In this document: positions 24,496 through 32,283 of the stretch, piece by piece
How the letters are laid out: every line of letters begins with the position of its first letter
Position numbering within the stretch: the first letter of the stretch is position 1
From: Mycobacterium sp. 1465703.0
Lineage (GTDB): Bacteria > Actinomycetota > Actinomycetes > Mycobacteriales > Mycobacteriaceae
NCBI RefSeq assembly: GCF_001672975.1
Contig: NZ_LZKU01000265.1
Span: 1 to 43,856 of the forward strand
Length of the DNA: 43,856 bases
Direction: 5' to 3'
Translations under genes and position numbers: made by a program
Notes under the pieces: model-generated
Database searches by the model: none
What the model was told of the DNA's origin: nothing
Seen by the model: the letters and a program-made list of their open reading frames with translations, nothing else

Positions 24496-25188
24496 GTGAG
24501 TCGCGCGGAATTGGACAAGGATCCCCGGGATGTCGCGTCGATGTTCGACGGCGTCGCCCGCCGGTACGACCTGACCAATACCGTGCTGTCGATGGGCCAG
24601 GATCGCTACTGGCGGAAGGCGACCCGGTCGGCGCTGGCCATCGGGGCGGGGGAGAAGGTGCTGGACCTCGCCGCGGGCACCGCGGTGTCCACCGTGGAGC
24701 TGAAGAAGTCCGGGGCGTGGTGCGTCGCCGCCGATTTCTCGGTCGGCATGCTCGCGGCCGGCGCCGCGCGCAATGTTCCCAAAGTCGCCGGTGATGCCAC
24801 CAAGCTGCCGTTCGCCGATGGTGTATTCGACGCTGTGACAATCAGTTTCGGGCTGCGCAACGTCGTCGACACCCAGGCCGCGCTACGCGAGATGGCCCGC
24901 GTCACGCGCCCGGGCGGCCGGTTGGTGGTGTGCGAGTTCTCCACGCCCACCAATGGGCTGTTCGCCACCGTCTACAAGGAGTACTTGATGCGGGCGCTGC
25001 CGCGGGTGGCGCGGGCGGTGTCCAGCAATCCCGAGGCCTACGTGTACCTCGCGGAATCGATCAGGGCGTGGCCCGATCAGGCGGCGCTGGCGCAGCAGAT
25101 AACCCAGGCCGGCTGGTCGGGGGTGCGCTGGCGCAATCTGACCGGCGGCATCGTCGCCCTACACGCGGGTCACAAGCCCCTGCGCTGA
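24496..25188 (+). CDS. menG: Demethylmenaquinone methyltransferase MenG (UbiE family; Rv0558 also called menH)
   Basis: This 230-residue SAM-dependent enzyme adds the C-2 methyl group to demethylmenaquinone, the last ring step. VASMFDGVARRYDLTNTVLSMGQDRYWRK is the UbiE-family N-terminal signature, VLDLAAGTA (residues 55-63) is SAM motif I, and DAVTISFGLRNVVDTQAALREMARVTRPGGRLVVCEFSTP carries the second family signature. GTG 24496 is the start. Length is close to the 234 residues of the M. tuberculosis protein. It is divergent from the SDR and convergent with the secreted DUF732 gene (7-base gap). Confidence 0.94.
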   Translation: MSRAELDKDPRDVASMFDGVARRYDLTNTVLSMGQDRYWRKATRSALAIGAGEKVLDLAAGTAVSTVELKKSGAWCVAADFSVGMLAAGAARNVPKVAGDATKLPFADGVFDAVTISFGLRNVVDTQAALREMARVTRPGGRLVVCEFSTPTNGLFATVYKEYLMRALPRVARAVSSNPEAYVYLAESIRAWPDQAALAQQITQAGWSGVRWRNLTGGIVALHAGHKPLR

Positions 25189-25195
25189 GACGGTT

Positions 25196-25612
25196 CTAGT
25201 GGTTGCCGGCGGCTTGCACGAAGCCGACCTGGTCGGGGCAGTAGTGGTCGACCGCGGCGCCGAGGAACTGGAATGCCTGGCCCTGAGTGGTGCCACGCGG
25301 CAGGTTGCGCTGGATGAAAGTCGCCGACTTGTATGCGTCGCCGTCTACGCCCCTGCCAATCCGTTCGCAGGTGATCTTGCCCAGCCACGCCAACTGGTCC
25401 TGCGGCTGGTAGATGCCGAAGCCATTGACGGTGTTCTTGAACGGCGCGTCATAGTCGCTCGGCGGCGACGGCGTCCGTGGGGTGGGAAATGGCGCAGTCG
25501 GCGGCGGATCCGCCTGCGCCGGCGCGGAGAGGTGCGCCGGCCCGGCCAGCGCAATAGCAGCAGCAGCGGCGGCAGCAGCGGCTCCGATAGTAGCCAGCCT
25601 CGTTCCCTTCAT
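25196..25612 (-). CDS. Secreted DUF732 protein (Rv0559c-like)
   Basis: This 138-residue protein begins at ATG 25612 with a Sec signal peptide (MKGTRLATIGAAAAAAAAAIALAGPAHLSAPAQA, likely cut before DPPP at about residue 35). After a Pro-rich linker it has one DUF732 domain: DYDAPFKNTVNGFGIYQPQDQLAWLGKITCERIGRGVDG ... AVDHYCPDQVGFVQAAG, with the two conserved cysteines that probably form a disulfide. It is a small exported protein of unknown role, slightly longer than the 112-residue M. tuberculosis version because of the linker. No clear Shine-Dalgarno is visible. The adjacent methyltransferase gene Rv0560c of M. tuberculosis is absent; 113 bases without a gene separate it from menJ. Confidence 0.85.
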   Translation of the reverse strand: MKGTRLATIGAAAAAAAAAIALAGPAHLSAPAQADPPPTAPFPTPRTPSPPSDYDAPFKNTVNGFGIYQPQDQLAWLGKITCERIGRGVDGDAYKSATFIQRNLPRGTTQGQAFQFLGAAVDHYCPDQVGFVQAAGNH

Positions 25613-25725
25613 TAGCTGGACTATACACGCCTCGCTTCGGGTGCGCGGCCGAAAGTCAATCGCCGATCGACGGCCCCGGCCAGCAATGTGAAGCTCGCCG
25701 ACCTGCGGCGATGCGCCGTCCGCGG

Positions 25726-26973
25726 TCAGCTGAAAGGCGGTCGGCGATCGAGCAGCCGCGACAGCCGGCCGCCACCGCGCCAGGCGCGCGCCACCCAGTC
25801 CGCATCGTCGTCGGTGACCAGGTTGGCCATCACCCGCACGGCAATGGTCATCAGCGACGCCGAGCGCATCGCGATCGGTCCGGTCGAGGGCAGGAACCGC
25901 TGGAAGGTCAGCAGCAATGCCAGCCTGCGCGCCACCGAGAACCCGCGCCCGTAGTGCTGCTGCAGCAGCGACGGCCACACCCGCGACAGGTCGGGGCAAT
26001 CCAGCAGCGCCGCGGCCAGCCGCCCGGTCTCCAGCCCGTAGTCGATGCCTTCGCCGTTGAGCGGGTTCACACAGGCCGCGGCGTCGCCGATCAGCATCCA
26101 ATTGGCGCCCGCCACCCCCGACACCGCGCCGCCCATCGGCAGCAGCGCCGAGGCCACCGCGCGCGGGTGGCCGGTAAAGCCCCACTCGTCGCGGCGCAGA
26201 TCGGTGTAGTAGTCGATCAGCGGCCGCAGCGCCAGATCGGCGGGCCGTTTCGACGTCGACAATGCTCCGACGCCGATGTTCACCTCGCCGTTGCCCAGCG
26301 GGAAAATCCAACCGTAGCCGGGCAGCACTTTGTCTGTGGAGCCGTCGGGTCCGCGTAGTTCCAGGTGCGAGGTCAACCAGGGGTCATCGGCGCGCGCGGT
26401 GGTCAGATACCCGCGGGCCGCTACGCCGTACACCGTTTCCTGGTGCCAGCGCCGGCCTAACTTTCGCCCCAAAGACGAACGGGCCCCGTCGGCCACGATC
26501 AGCTGACGGCAGCCGACCTCGGTGCCGTCGGCCAACATCACCGAAGTCACCCTGCCTGATGAATCATGTTGCACGGCAACGACTTTGGTACCGAGTAGCA
26601 TCCGCGCCCCGGAATCTTCGGCGACTTTGCGGATCCGGTCATCCAGCTCGAAGCGGGCCACCGCGCTACCGGTCGACGGGAATGACGGGCCGGGCCAATC
26701 GACTTCCACCTCGCCGCCGAATCCGCTCATCCGCAATCCCCGGTGCCGGATGCGGGTGTCCAGCCAGTCGCCCAGCCCCAACCGTTCCAGCTCGGCGACC
26801 GCGCGCGGGGTCAGCCCGTCACCGCATGCTTTGTCGCGGGGAAAGCTCGCCGAATCGATGACCAGTACCTCGTTGCCGGCGCGGGCGGCCCAGGCTGCCG
26901 CCGCCGAGCCGGCGGGTCCGGCACCCACGACCACCACTTGAGCCTTGAGGGCTCGGGTCGCTCCCGTCTTCAT
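25726..26973 (-). CDS. menJ: Menaquinone reductase MenJ (geranylgeranyl-reductase family)
   Basis: This 415-residue FAD protein saturates the second isoprene unit of the menaquinone side chain, giving MK-9(II-H2) in M. tuberculosis. The FAD motif is VVVGAGPAGSAAAAWAARAG (GxGxxG at 17-22), followed by FPRDKACGDGLTPRAV, the mid-region DGARSSLGRKLGRRWH, and the second FAD contact MLIGDAAACVNPLNGEGIDYGLETGR. Alignment with the M. tuberculosis enzyme is close throughout. ATG 26973 is the best start (a GTG lies six bases upstream); the long open frame further upstream is antisense to the polyprenyl synthase. Its start is only 10-22 bases from that of the divergent synthase gene. Confidence 0.93.
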   Translation of the reverse strand: MKTGATRALKAQVVVVGAGPAGSAAAAWAARAGNEVLVIDSASFPRDKACGDGLTPRAVAELERLGLGDWLDTRIRHRGLRMSGFGGEVEVDWPGPSFPSTGSAVARFELDDRIRKVAEDSGARMLLGTKVVAVQHDSSGRVTSVMLADGTEVGCRQLIVADGARSSLGRKLGRRWHQETVYGVAARGYLTTARADDPWLTSHLELRGPDGSTDKVLPGYGWIFPLGNGEVNIGVGALSTSKRPADLALRPLIDYYTDLRRDEWGFTGHPRAVASALLPMGGAVSGVAGANWMLIGDAAACVNPLNGEGIDYGLETGRLAAALLDCPDLSRVWPSLLQQHYGRGFSVARRLALLLTFQRFLPSTGPIAMRSASLMTIAVRVMANLVTDDDADWVARAWRGGGRLSRLLDRRPPFS

Positions 26974-26995
26974 GCACACCAGTATGTTTGGTCCC

Positions 26996-28012
26996 GTGAG
27001 TACTCCGGCGACTGTGGTGGCGGGCGTTGACTTCGGTGACCCCGGTTTCGCGGCGACGGTACGGGACGGTGTCGGACGGATCGAGCAGCTCATGGACACC
27101 GAGCTGCGCAGCGCCGACGACATCATGACCGAGTCGCTGACGCACCTGTTCAAGGCCGGCGGCAAGCGATTCCGGCCGCTGTTCACCGTGCTGTCGGCGC
27201 AGATCGGACCCGACCCCGACCACACGGACGTCACCATCGCCGGCGCCGTCATCGAGCTGGTGCACCTGGCCACGCTCTACCACGACGACGTCATGGATGA
27301 GGCGGAGGTTCGTCGCGGCACCCCCACCGCCAACGTGCGCTGGGGCAACAACGTCGCGATCCTGGCCGGCGATTATCTGTTTGCCACGGCCTCCCGGTTG
27401 GTTTCCCGGCTGGGGCCCGAGGCGGTGCGGCTGATCGCCGAGACGTTCGCCCAGTTGGTGACGGGGCAGATGCGCGAGACTCGCGGCCTGCAGCAAGAGG
27501 CGCAGGGAGCCGACCCGATCAAGCACTACCTGAAAGTGGTGTACGAGAAGACCGCGTGCCTGATCGCGGCGGCGGGCCGGTTCGGTGCGATGTTCTCGGG
27601 TGCCGACCCCGATCAGGTGGAGCGGCTGAGTCGCCTCGGCGGCATCGTGGGGACCGCGTTCCAGATCTCGGACGACATCATCGACATCGACAGTGACTCC
27701 CACGAGTCCGGCAAGCTGCCCGGCACCGACGTGCGCGAAGGCGTGCACACCTTGCCGATGGTCTATGCGCTGCGCGAACCCGGACCCGAAGCGGCGCGAC
27801 TGCGCGAGCTGCTGGTCGGGCCGATCGACGATGACGAGGCGGTGGCCGAGGCGCTGGCGTTGCTGCGGGCGTCGCCGGGTATGGCCAAGGCCAAGCGCTC
27901 GCTACAGGAGTACGCCCAGCAGGCACGTCAAGAGCTGGCTTTATTGCCCGACGTCCCCGGCCGGCATGCCTTGCAAACGCTGGTCGACTACACCATCAGC
28001 CGGCACGGCTGA
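26996..28012 (+). CDS. grcC1: Polyprenyl diphosphate synthase GrcC1-like
   Basis: A 338-residue all-helical trans-prenyltransferase. The first aspartate-rich motif is HDDVMDE (Asp97, Asp98, Asp101) in HLATLYHDDVMDEAEVRRG, the second is QISDDIIDID, and GGKRFRPLF is the usual substrate-binding start. No bulky residue obviously blocks the pocket before the first motif, so a long-chain product is expected. It probably makes the side-chain donor for menaquinone. GTG 26996 matches the M. tuberculosis start; an in-frame ATG at 26984 would add four residues. The close divergence from menJ implies promoters overlapping coding DNA and perhaps leaderless messages. Confidence 0.9.
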   Translation: MSTPATVVAGVDFGDPGFAATVRDGVGRIEQLMDTELRSADDIMTESLTHLFKAGGKRFRPLFTVLSAQIGPDPDHTDVTIAGAVIELVHLATLYHDDVMDEAEVRRGTPTANVRWGNNVAILAGDYLFATASRLVSRLGPEAVRLIAETFAQLVTGQMRETRGLQQEAQGADPIKHYLKVVYEKTACLIAAAGRFGAMFSGADPDQVERLSRLGGIVGTAFQISDDIIDIDSDSHESGKLPGTDVREGVHTLPMVYALREPGPEAARLRELLVGPIDDDEAVAEALALLRASPGMAKAKRSLQEYAQQARQELALLPDVPGRHALQTLVDYTISRHG

Positions 28013-28033
28013 GGCCGCCTGCGGCGTCCCTGC

Positions 28034-28060
28034 GGAACCAATGGGGCCATCTCGGGCGTT
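28034..28060 (+). promoter_or_regulatory. SigE/SigH-type promoter before htpX
   Basis: GGAACC (28034-28039) and CGTT (28057-28060) are separated by 17 bases, matching the ECF-type consensus GGAAC-N16/17-CGTT used by mycobacterial SigE and SigH. Transcription would begin near 28066, about 45 bases before the htpX ATG. HtpX is an envelope and heat-stress protease and the M. tuberculosis gene is known to respond to stress sigma factors, so the assignment makes sense. Confidence 0.6.
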
Positions 28061-28111
28061 CAATGAGCGGTAGTCGCATTAGCGGGGCCCGAGCTTGCAA
28101 GGAGGACACTG

Positions 28112-28975
28112 ATGACTTGGCATCCGCATCACAACACGTTCAAGACGTTCGCGTTGTTGGTCGGCATGTCGGCGTTGATCGTGTTCGTCGGTTCGTTGTT
28201 CGGCAGAACCGCGATGTTCCTCGCGGTGCTCTTCGCCATCGGCATGAACGTCTACACCTACTACAACAGCGACAAGCTGGCGTTGCGGGCGATGCGCGCG
28301 CAGCCGGTATCCGAGTTGCAGGCCCCGGCGATGTATCGCATCGTGCGTGAGCTGGCCACCGCCGCGCACCAGCCGATGCCGCGGCTGTACATCAGTGACA
28401 CCAACGCGCCCAACGCATTCGCGACCGGGCGCAACCCCCGCAACGCCGCGGTCTGCTGTACCACCGGCATTCTGGACATCCTCACCGAGCGTGAGCTGCG
28501 CGCCGTGCTGGGACACGAGCTTTCGCACGTCTACAACCGCGACATCCTGATCTCGTGCATCGCCGGTGCGCTGGCGTCGGTGATCACCGCGCTGGCCAAC
28601 ATGGCGATGTTCGCCGGCATGTTCGGCGGTAACAACCGCGATGGTGAGAATCCCTTTGCGCTGCTGCTGGTTTCGTTGCTGGGACCGATCGCCGCGACCG
28701 TGGTGCGGTTGGCGGTATCGCGGTCACGCGAATATCAGGCAGACGAATCCGGCGCGGTGCTGACCGGTGACCCGCTGGCGTTGGCGTCGGCCCTGCGCAA
28801 GATCTCCGGCGGGGTTCAGGCGGCCCCGCTGCCGCCGGAGCCCCAGCTGGCCAGCCAGGCGCACCTGATGATCGCCAACCCGTTCCGCGCGGGTGAGCGG
28901 ATCGGGTCGCTGTTCTCGACGCACCCGCCGATCGAGGACCGTATCCGCCGGCTGGAGTCGATGGCCGGGCGGTAG
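28112..28975 (+). CDS. htpX: Membrane zinc protease HtpX
   Basis: This 287-residue M48 metalloprotease degrades misfolded membrane proteins. It has two N-terminal membrane helices (about residues 10-48), the zinc motif HELSH at 135-139 within AVLGHELSHVYNRD, two further helices after it (about 145-200), and the third ligand glutamate in SREYQADESGAVL. The C-terminal LFSTHPPIEDRIRRLE is the family end motif. The ATG at 28112 is preceded by a strong AAGGAGG (28098-28104). A stress-type promoter lies upstream. Length is one residue more than M. tuberculosis HtpX. Confidence 0.95.
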   Translation: MTWHPHHNTFKTFALLVGMSALIVFVGSLFGRTAMFLAVLFAIGMNVYTYYNSDKLALRAMRAQPVSELQAPAMYRIVRELATAAHQPMPRLYISDTNAPNAFATGRNPRNAAVCCTTGILDILTERELRAVLGHELSHVYNRDILISCIAGALASVITALANMAMFAGMFGGNNRDGENPFALLLVSLLGPIAATVVRLAVSRSREYQADESGAVLTGDPLALASALRKISGGVQAAPLPPEPQLASQAHLMIANPFRAGERIGSLFSTHPPIEDRIRRLESMAGR

Positions 28976-29015
28976 GCGGAGATCGCAAGTAGCATCGGAT
29001 TTGGATGTGATTGCG

Positions 29016-29258
29016 ATGCCGGACTCTGACTCGATGGATATTCACGAAGCCGGGCTGGCACTGGATTTGCCCGATTTGATCTTCGAAACACGGGCCGGTG
29101 CCGGAATGAACCAGGGTCAACTGGCCGAGGCGCTGGGTACCACCCGGGAAGCCGTTGCCGCGTGGGAGAGCGGTGCCGAAATGCCGCGCGTCGACGTGCT
29201 GCAACGCCTGGCGCAGGTCTGCGGCAAGCGACTGCATATCAGCATCGACGTCGACTGA
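29016..29258 (+). CDS. Small XRE-type helix-turn-helix protein
   Basis: An 80-residue protein read from ATG 29016 (MPDSDSMDIHEAGLALDLPDLIFETRAGAGMNQGQLAEALGTTREAVAAWESGAEMPRVDVLQRLAQVCGKRLHISIDVD). The middle is a Cro/CI helix-turn-helix (NQGQLAEALGTTREAVAAWESG), and the ending HISIDV resembles antitoxins of the HigA/XRE type. No toxin-like gene adjoins. GTG 29007 or TTG 29001 are alternative starts; no good Shine-Dalgarno precedes any of them. It begins about 40 bases after htpX and may be cotranscribed with it. M. tuberculosis has no such gene here as far as I recall. Target unknown. Confidence 0.7.
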   Translation: MPDSDSMDIHEAGLALDLPDLIFETRAGAGMNQGQLAEALGTTREAVAAWESGAEMPRVDVLQRLAQVCGKRLHISIDVD

Positions 29259-29308
29259 CCGACCGGGCAGGTGGATAGCCCTGTTTCCGTGAGGATGTGT
29301 CAGTTACA

Positions 29309-29336
29309 AATCCGCTAGCACATGCGCTAGCGGATT
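29309..29336. terminator. Strong hairpin between HTH gene and SulP gene
   Basis: AATCCGCTAGC and GCTAGCGGATT form a perfect 11-base stem with a six-base loop (ACATGC) in the 136-base gap between two convergent genes. No U-run follows on either side. Bidirectional termination is the simplest reading; the near-palindrome could equally be a protein site. Confidence 0.6.
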
Positions 29337-29394
29337 CGATGCAACCCACATGATCCACAGAGCCGCGCGGACGTCCCCAGGCTGGCCATCGCAA

Positions 29395-30945
29395 TTATGC
29401 TGCGGCGCCAGGCCTTTCGGCTTCGACCAGCGGCTCGTGCGGGTCGCGGTGCCCGGTCTTGACCACGCCCTGGATGTGAACCGTCCCGCCCGTCGCCTCA
29501 TGCTGTTGCTGCCAGTCGGTAATCGTCTGGTGGGCCGCGTGATCGAGGTAATGGACCGCTATGGCCAGTGTCACCGTCGCGCCCTGCGGAACCGCTGCCA
29601 GCACCCGCGTCAGCCTCGGCAGTGCCAGGAAAGTGCAAGCCGCGCCCTCGATGCTGATCCGCCATTCGTCGTCCACCGGCTCGGCTTCGATCTTGACTCG
29701 GATCACTCGCCATCCGGTCAACGCGATGGCCAGCGCGAGCCCGATCATCACCCCGTGCAGCAGGTTGAGGAAGATCACGCAGACGGCCGTCACCACATAC
29801 ACCGCGAGATCGCCACTCTTCATGGCGGTTTCGATGTGGGCCGGCTTCAGCAGCTGCATCCCGATGACGATGAGTAGGCCGGCAAGGGCGGCGGTGGGAA
29901 TCTCTTCGACCAACCCGGCGAACGGGATGGTGAACAGCAAAACCCAGAAGCCGTGCATTATCGACGAGGCACGAGATTTGGCGCCCGCGATGACATTTGT
30001 CGAGCTGCGGACGATGACGCCGGTCACCGGCAGCCCGCCGATGCCGCCCGACACGATGTTGGCGGCTCCCTGACCCACCAGCTCGCGGTTGAAGTCGGTA
30101 CGTGGTCCGTTGTGCATCCGGTCAACCGACACCGCCGACAGCAGGCTTTCCACGCTGGCGATGAGCGCCACGGTGATCACCCCGATGGCGAACGCGCCCC
30201 AGTTGCCGTGGGGAAGTTCGGGCAACTGCAGCGCGTCCAGCGGTGACCCCTCAAGGTTGATCCGGCGCACGTGGAACGGAAAGACCACCGAAATCACCGT
30301 CACCGCGACGATGGCGACCAGGGGACCGGGAATGCGGCGCACCTTGGCCGGAACCCATCGCCAGCCGACCAGAATGACGATCACCAGCACCCCCAGGATC
30401 ACCCCGGGCCGGTGCGCACCGATGATCTGGCCCGGTAGCCCGATCAGGTTGTGCCAGGCGGTGCTCTTCGATTTCCCGCCGAGCAGCACATGGGTCTGTT
30501 GCAGGGCGATGGTGAGGCCGATGCCGGCCAGCATCGCGTGCACGACGACCGGTGAGATCGCCAGGGCGGCACGCGCAACACGGCTGAGTCCCAACAAAAC
30601 CTGCACGACCCCGGCCGCAACGGTGATCAAGCACGTTATGCCCCAACCGAATTCGGAAACGAGGTCGGCGACAACCACCGTCAGCCCGGCCGCCGGGCCA
30701 CTGACCTGCAGTGGAGAGCCACCCAGCGAGCCGACGATGATGCCGCCGACGACCGCGGCAATTAACCCGGCAAGCACCGGGGCGTTAGAAGCGATCGCGA
30801 TCCCCAACGACAGGGGCAGCGCGACCAGGAAGACCACCAGCGATGATGGCAAGTCGTGCCGGATGACGGCGCGCAACCGATCGATACGCGCTTCGGTCCG
30901 GCGTTGCACACCGGCCTGACCATCCGACTGTTCAACGTTGTGCAT
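29395..30945 (-). CDS. SulP family anion transporter with STAS-like C-terminus
   Basis: A 516-residue transporter of the SLC26/SulP family, with about eleven to fourteen membrane helices between residues ~35 and ~420. DLPSSLVVFLVALPLSLGIAIASNAPVLAGLIAAVVGGIIVGSLGGSPLQVSGPAAGLTVVV is the SulP entry signature. The cytoplasmic C-terminus (about 425-505) reads like a STAS domain (WRISIEGAACTFLALPRLTRVL ... HYLDHAAHQTITDW). SulP proteins move sulfate, bicarbonate or carboxylates; many mycobacterial ones sit by or are fused to a carbonic anhydrase, but none is present here. ATG 30945 is the start. It has 243 bases of gene-free DNA upstream. Confidence 0.88.
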   Translation of the reverse strand: MHNVEQSDGQAGVQRRTEARIDRLRAVIRHDLPSSLVVFLVALPLSLGIAIASNAPVLAGLIAAVVGGIIVGSLGGSPLQVSGPAAGLTVVVADLVSEFGWGITCLITVAAGVVQVLLGLSRVARAALAISPVVVHAMLAGIGLTIALQQTHVLLGGKSKSTAWHNLIGLPGQIIGAHRPGVILGVLVIVILVGWRWVPAKVRRIPGPLVAIVAVTVISVVFPFHVRRINLEGSPLDALQLPELPHGNWGAFAIGVITVALIASVESLLSAVSVDRMHNGPRTDFNRELVGQGAANIVSGGIGGLPVTGVIVRSSTNVIAGAKSRASSIMHGFWVLLFTIPFAGLVEEIPTAALAGLLIVIGMQLLKPAHIETAMKSGDLAVYVVTAVCVIFLNLLHGVMIGLALAIALTGWRVIRVKIEAEPVDDEWRISIEGAACTFLALPRLTRVLAAVPQGATVTLAIAVHYLDHAAHQTITDWQQQHEATGGTVHIQGVVKTGHRDPHEPLVEAERPGAAA

Positions 30946-31006
30946 CGGTCGCGTCCCTCGTTAGGTGTTAGCGGGGGATGTGCGATACCCGCCCCAAGTC
31001 CCGTTT

Positions 31007-31024
31007 GGTTACCTCTTCGTAACC
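31007..31024. promoter_or_regulatory. Inverted repeat GGTTAC-N6-GTAACC upstream of the SulP gene
   Basis: A perfect six-base inverted repeat with a six-base spacer lies 62-79 bases upstream of the SulP start, in the only gap over 200 bases in the window. The rest of 30946-31188 shows no gene; a GC-rich hairpin (GCGGG/CCCGC, about 30971-30993) lies nearer the start. It could be an operator. Confidence 0.35.
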
Positions 31025-31188
31025 TATTGGCGTACAGGCGGTTACGGCCGGGCGACTCGCATCATCGCGCCCGGAAACCCTGGCTGCCTGGAACGACGGT
31101 ATTTTGCTGGCGAAGCGCCGGTCAAGCCGACGGGCCTTGCCCATAGAGAATGCAAAGATTTGAATTCGCTAGCGGTGAAACGCCCAGG

Positions 31189-32214
31189 TCAGAAGCCGGA
31201 GCCGTGCACCTCATGGCCGGGGACCTCGGCGATCAGGCCTCGGTAGGCCTGCTCCACGGACGAGCCGTGGTTGATCACAGCGTCGACTTCACGGGCGATC
31301 GGCATAGTGAGGCCGAATTCGTTGGCAAACTCCATGATCACGCTGGCGGCCTTGACGCCCTCGGCGACCTGGTTCATCGAGGCGATGATCTCGTCGATCG
31401 GCTTGCCCGCCCCCAGTTGTTCACCGACGTGCCGGTTACGGCTGCGCTGGCTGGTGCAGGTGACGATGAGGTCACCCAGGCCGGCCAGGCCGGGGAAGGT
31501 GTCGGGGTTGCCGCCCATGGCGACGCCGAGCTTGGTCATCTCGCGCAGCGCGCGGGCGATCACCAGCGCCCGGGTGTTTTCCCCGATGCCCAGTGAGTAG
31601 CCCATGCCGACCGAGATGGCGTAGACGTTCTTCAGCGCCCCGGCCATCTCCACCCCGATGACGTCGTCGCTGGTGTACACGCGGAAGCGCCGGGTGCGGA
31701 ACAGGCCCGATAGCCGGGTGGCCAGATGCTGATCGGGCATCGCCAGCACCGCCGCGGCGGCGTAGCCCTCGCCGACCTCGCGGGCGATGTTCGGTCCGGC
31801 CAGGATGCCCGCCGGGTGGCCGGGCAGGGTCTCCTCGATGATCTGCGACATCCGCATGTTGGTGCCCTGTTCGAGTCCCTTGACCAGCGACACCACCGGT
31901 ACCCACGGTCGTAGCTCCTTGGCCAGCTCACTCAGCACGCCTCGAAAGCCGTGCGAGGGAACGCCCATCACGACGACGTCGGCCGAGTTCGCCGCCTCGG
32001 CGAAGTCGGTAGTGGCGCGCAGGGTGTCGCTCAGCACGACGTCGTTGCCCAGGTACCGACTATTGCGGTGGTGCTCATTGATGTCGGAGGCGGTTTCCGC
32101 GGAGCGCACCCATTGCAGCGTCGGCCCGCGGCGCGCACAGATTGATGCCACGGTGGTGCCCCAGGAACCGCCACCGAGGACAACGACTTTGGGTTCGCGC
32201 TTCTCAGATGCCAT
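31189..32214 (-). CDS. gpdA1: Glycerol-3-phosphate dehydrogenase [NAD(P)+] GpdA
   Basis: This 341-residue enzyme reduces dihydroxyacetone phosphate to sn-glycerol-3-phosphate for phospholipid synthesis, and has the same length as M. tuberculosis GpdA1 (Rv0564c). The Rossmann motif is VVVLGGGSWGTTVASIC (GGGSWG at 14-19). GVPSHGFRGVLSELAKEL, LVKGLEQGTNMRMSQII, ILAGPNIAREVGEGYAAAAVLA and the catalytic lysine region GVEMAGALKNVYAISVGMGYSLGIGENTRALVIARAL all match the family. ATG 32214. It follows the monooxygenase gene on the same strand after 69 bases. Confidence 0.95.
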   Translation of the reverse strand: MASEKREPKVVVLGGGSWGTTVASICARRGPTLQWVRSAETASDINEHHRNSRYLGNDVVLSDTLRATTDFAEAANSADVVVMGVPSHGFRGVLSELAKELRPWVPVVSLVKGLEQGTNMRMSQIIEETLPGHPAGILAGPNIAREVGEGYAAAAVLAMPDQHLATRLSGLFRTRRFRVYTSDDVIGVEMAGALKNVYAISVGMGYSLGIGENTRALVIARALREMTKLGVAMGGNPDTFPGLAGLGDLIVTCTSQRSRNRHVGEQLGAGKPIDEIIASMNQVAEGVKAASVIMEFANEFGLTMPIAREVDAVINHGSSVEQAYRGLIAEVPGHEVHGSGF

Positions 32215-32283
32215 GGCGATCAGCGTATTGCCGACACCTGGGATTTAGTAGCAGTTCACGAACACCCGTCCGGGCCGATCCGG

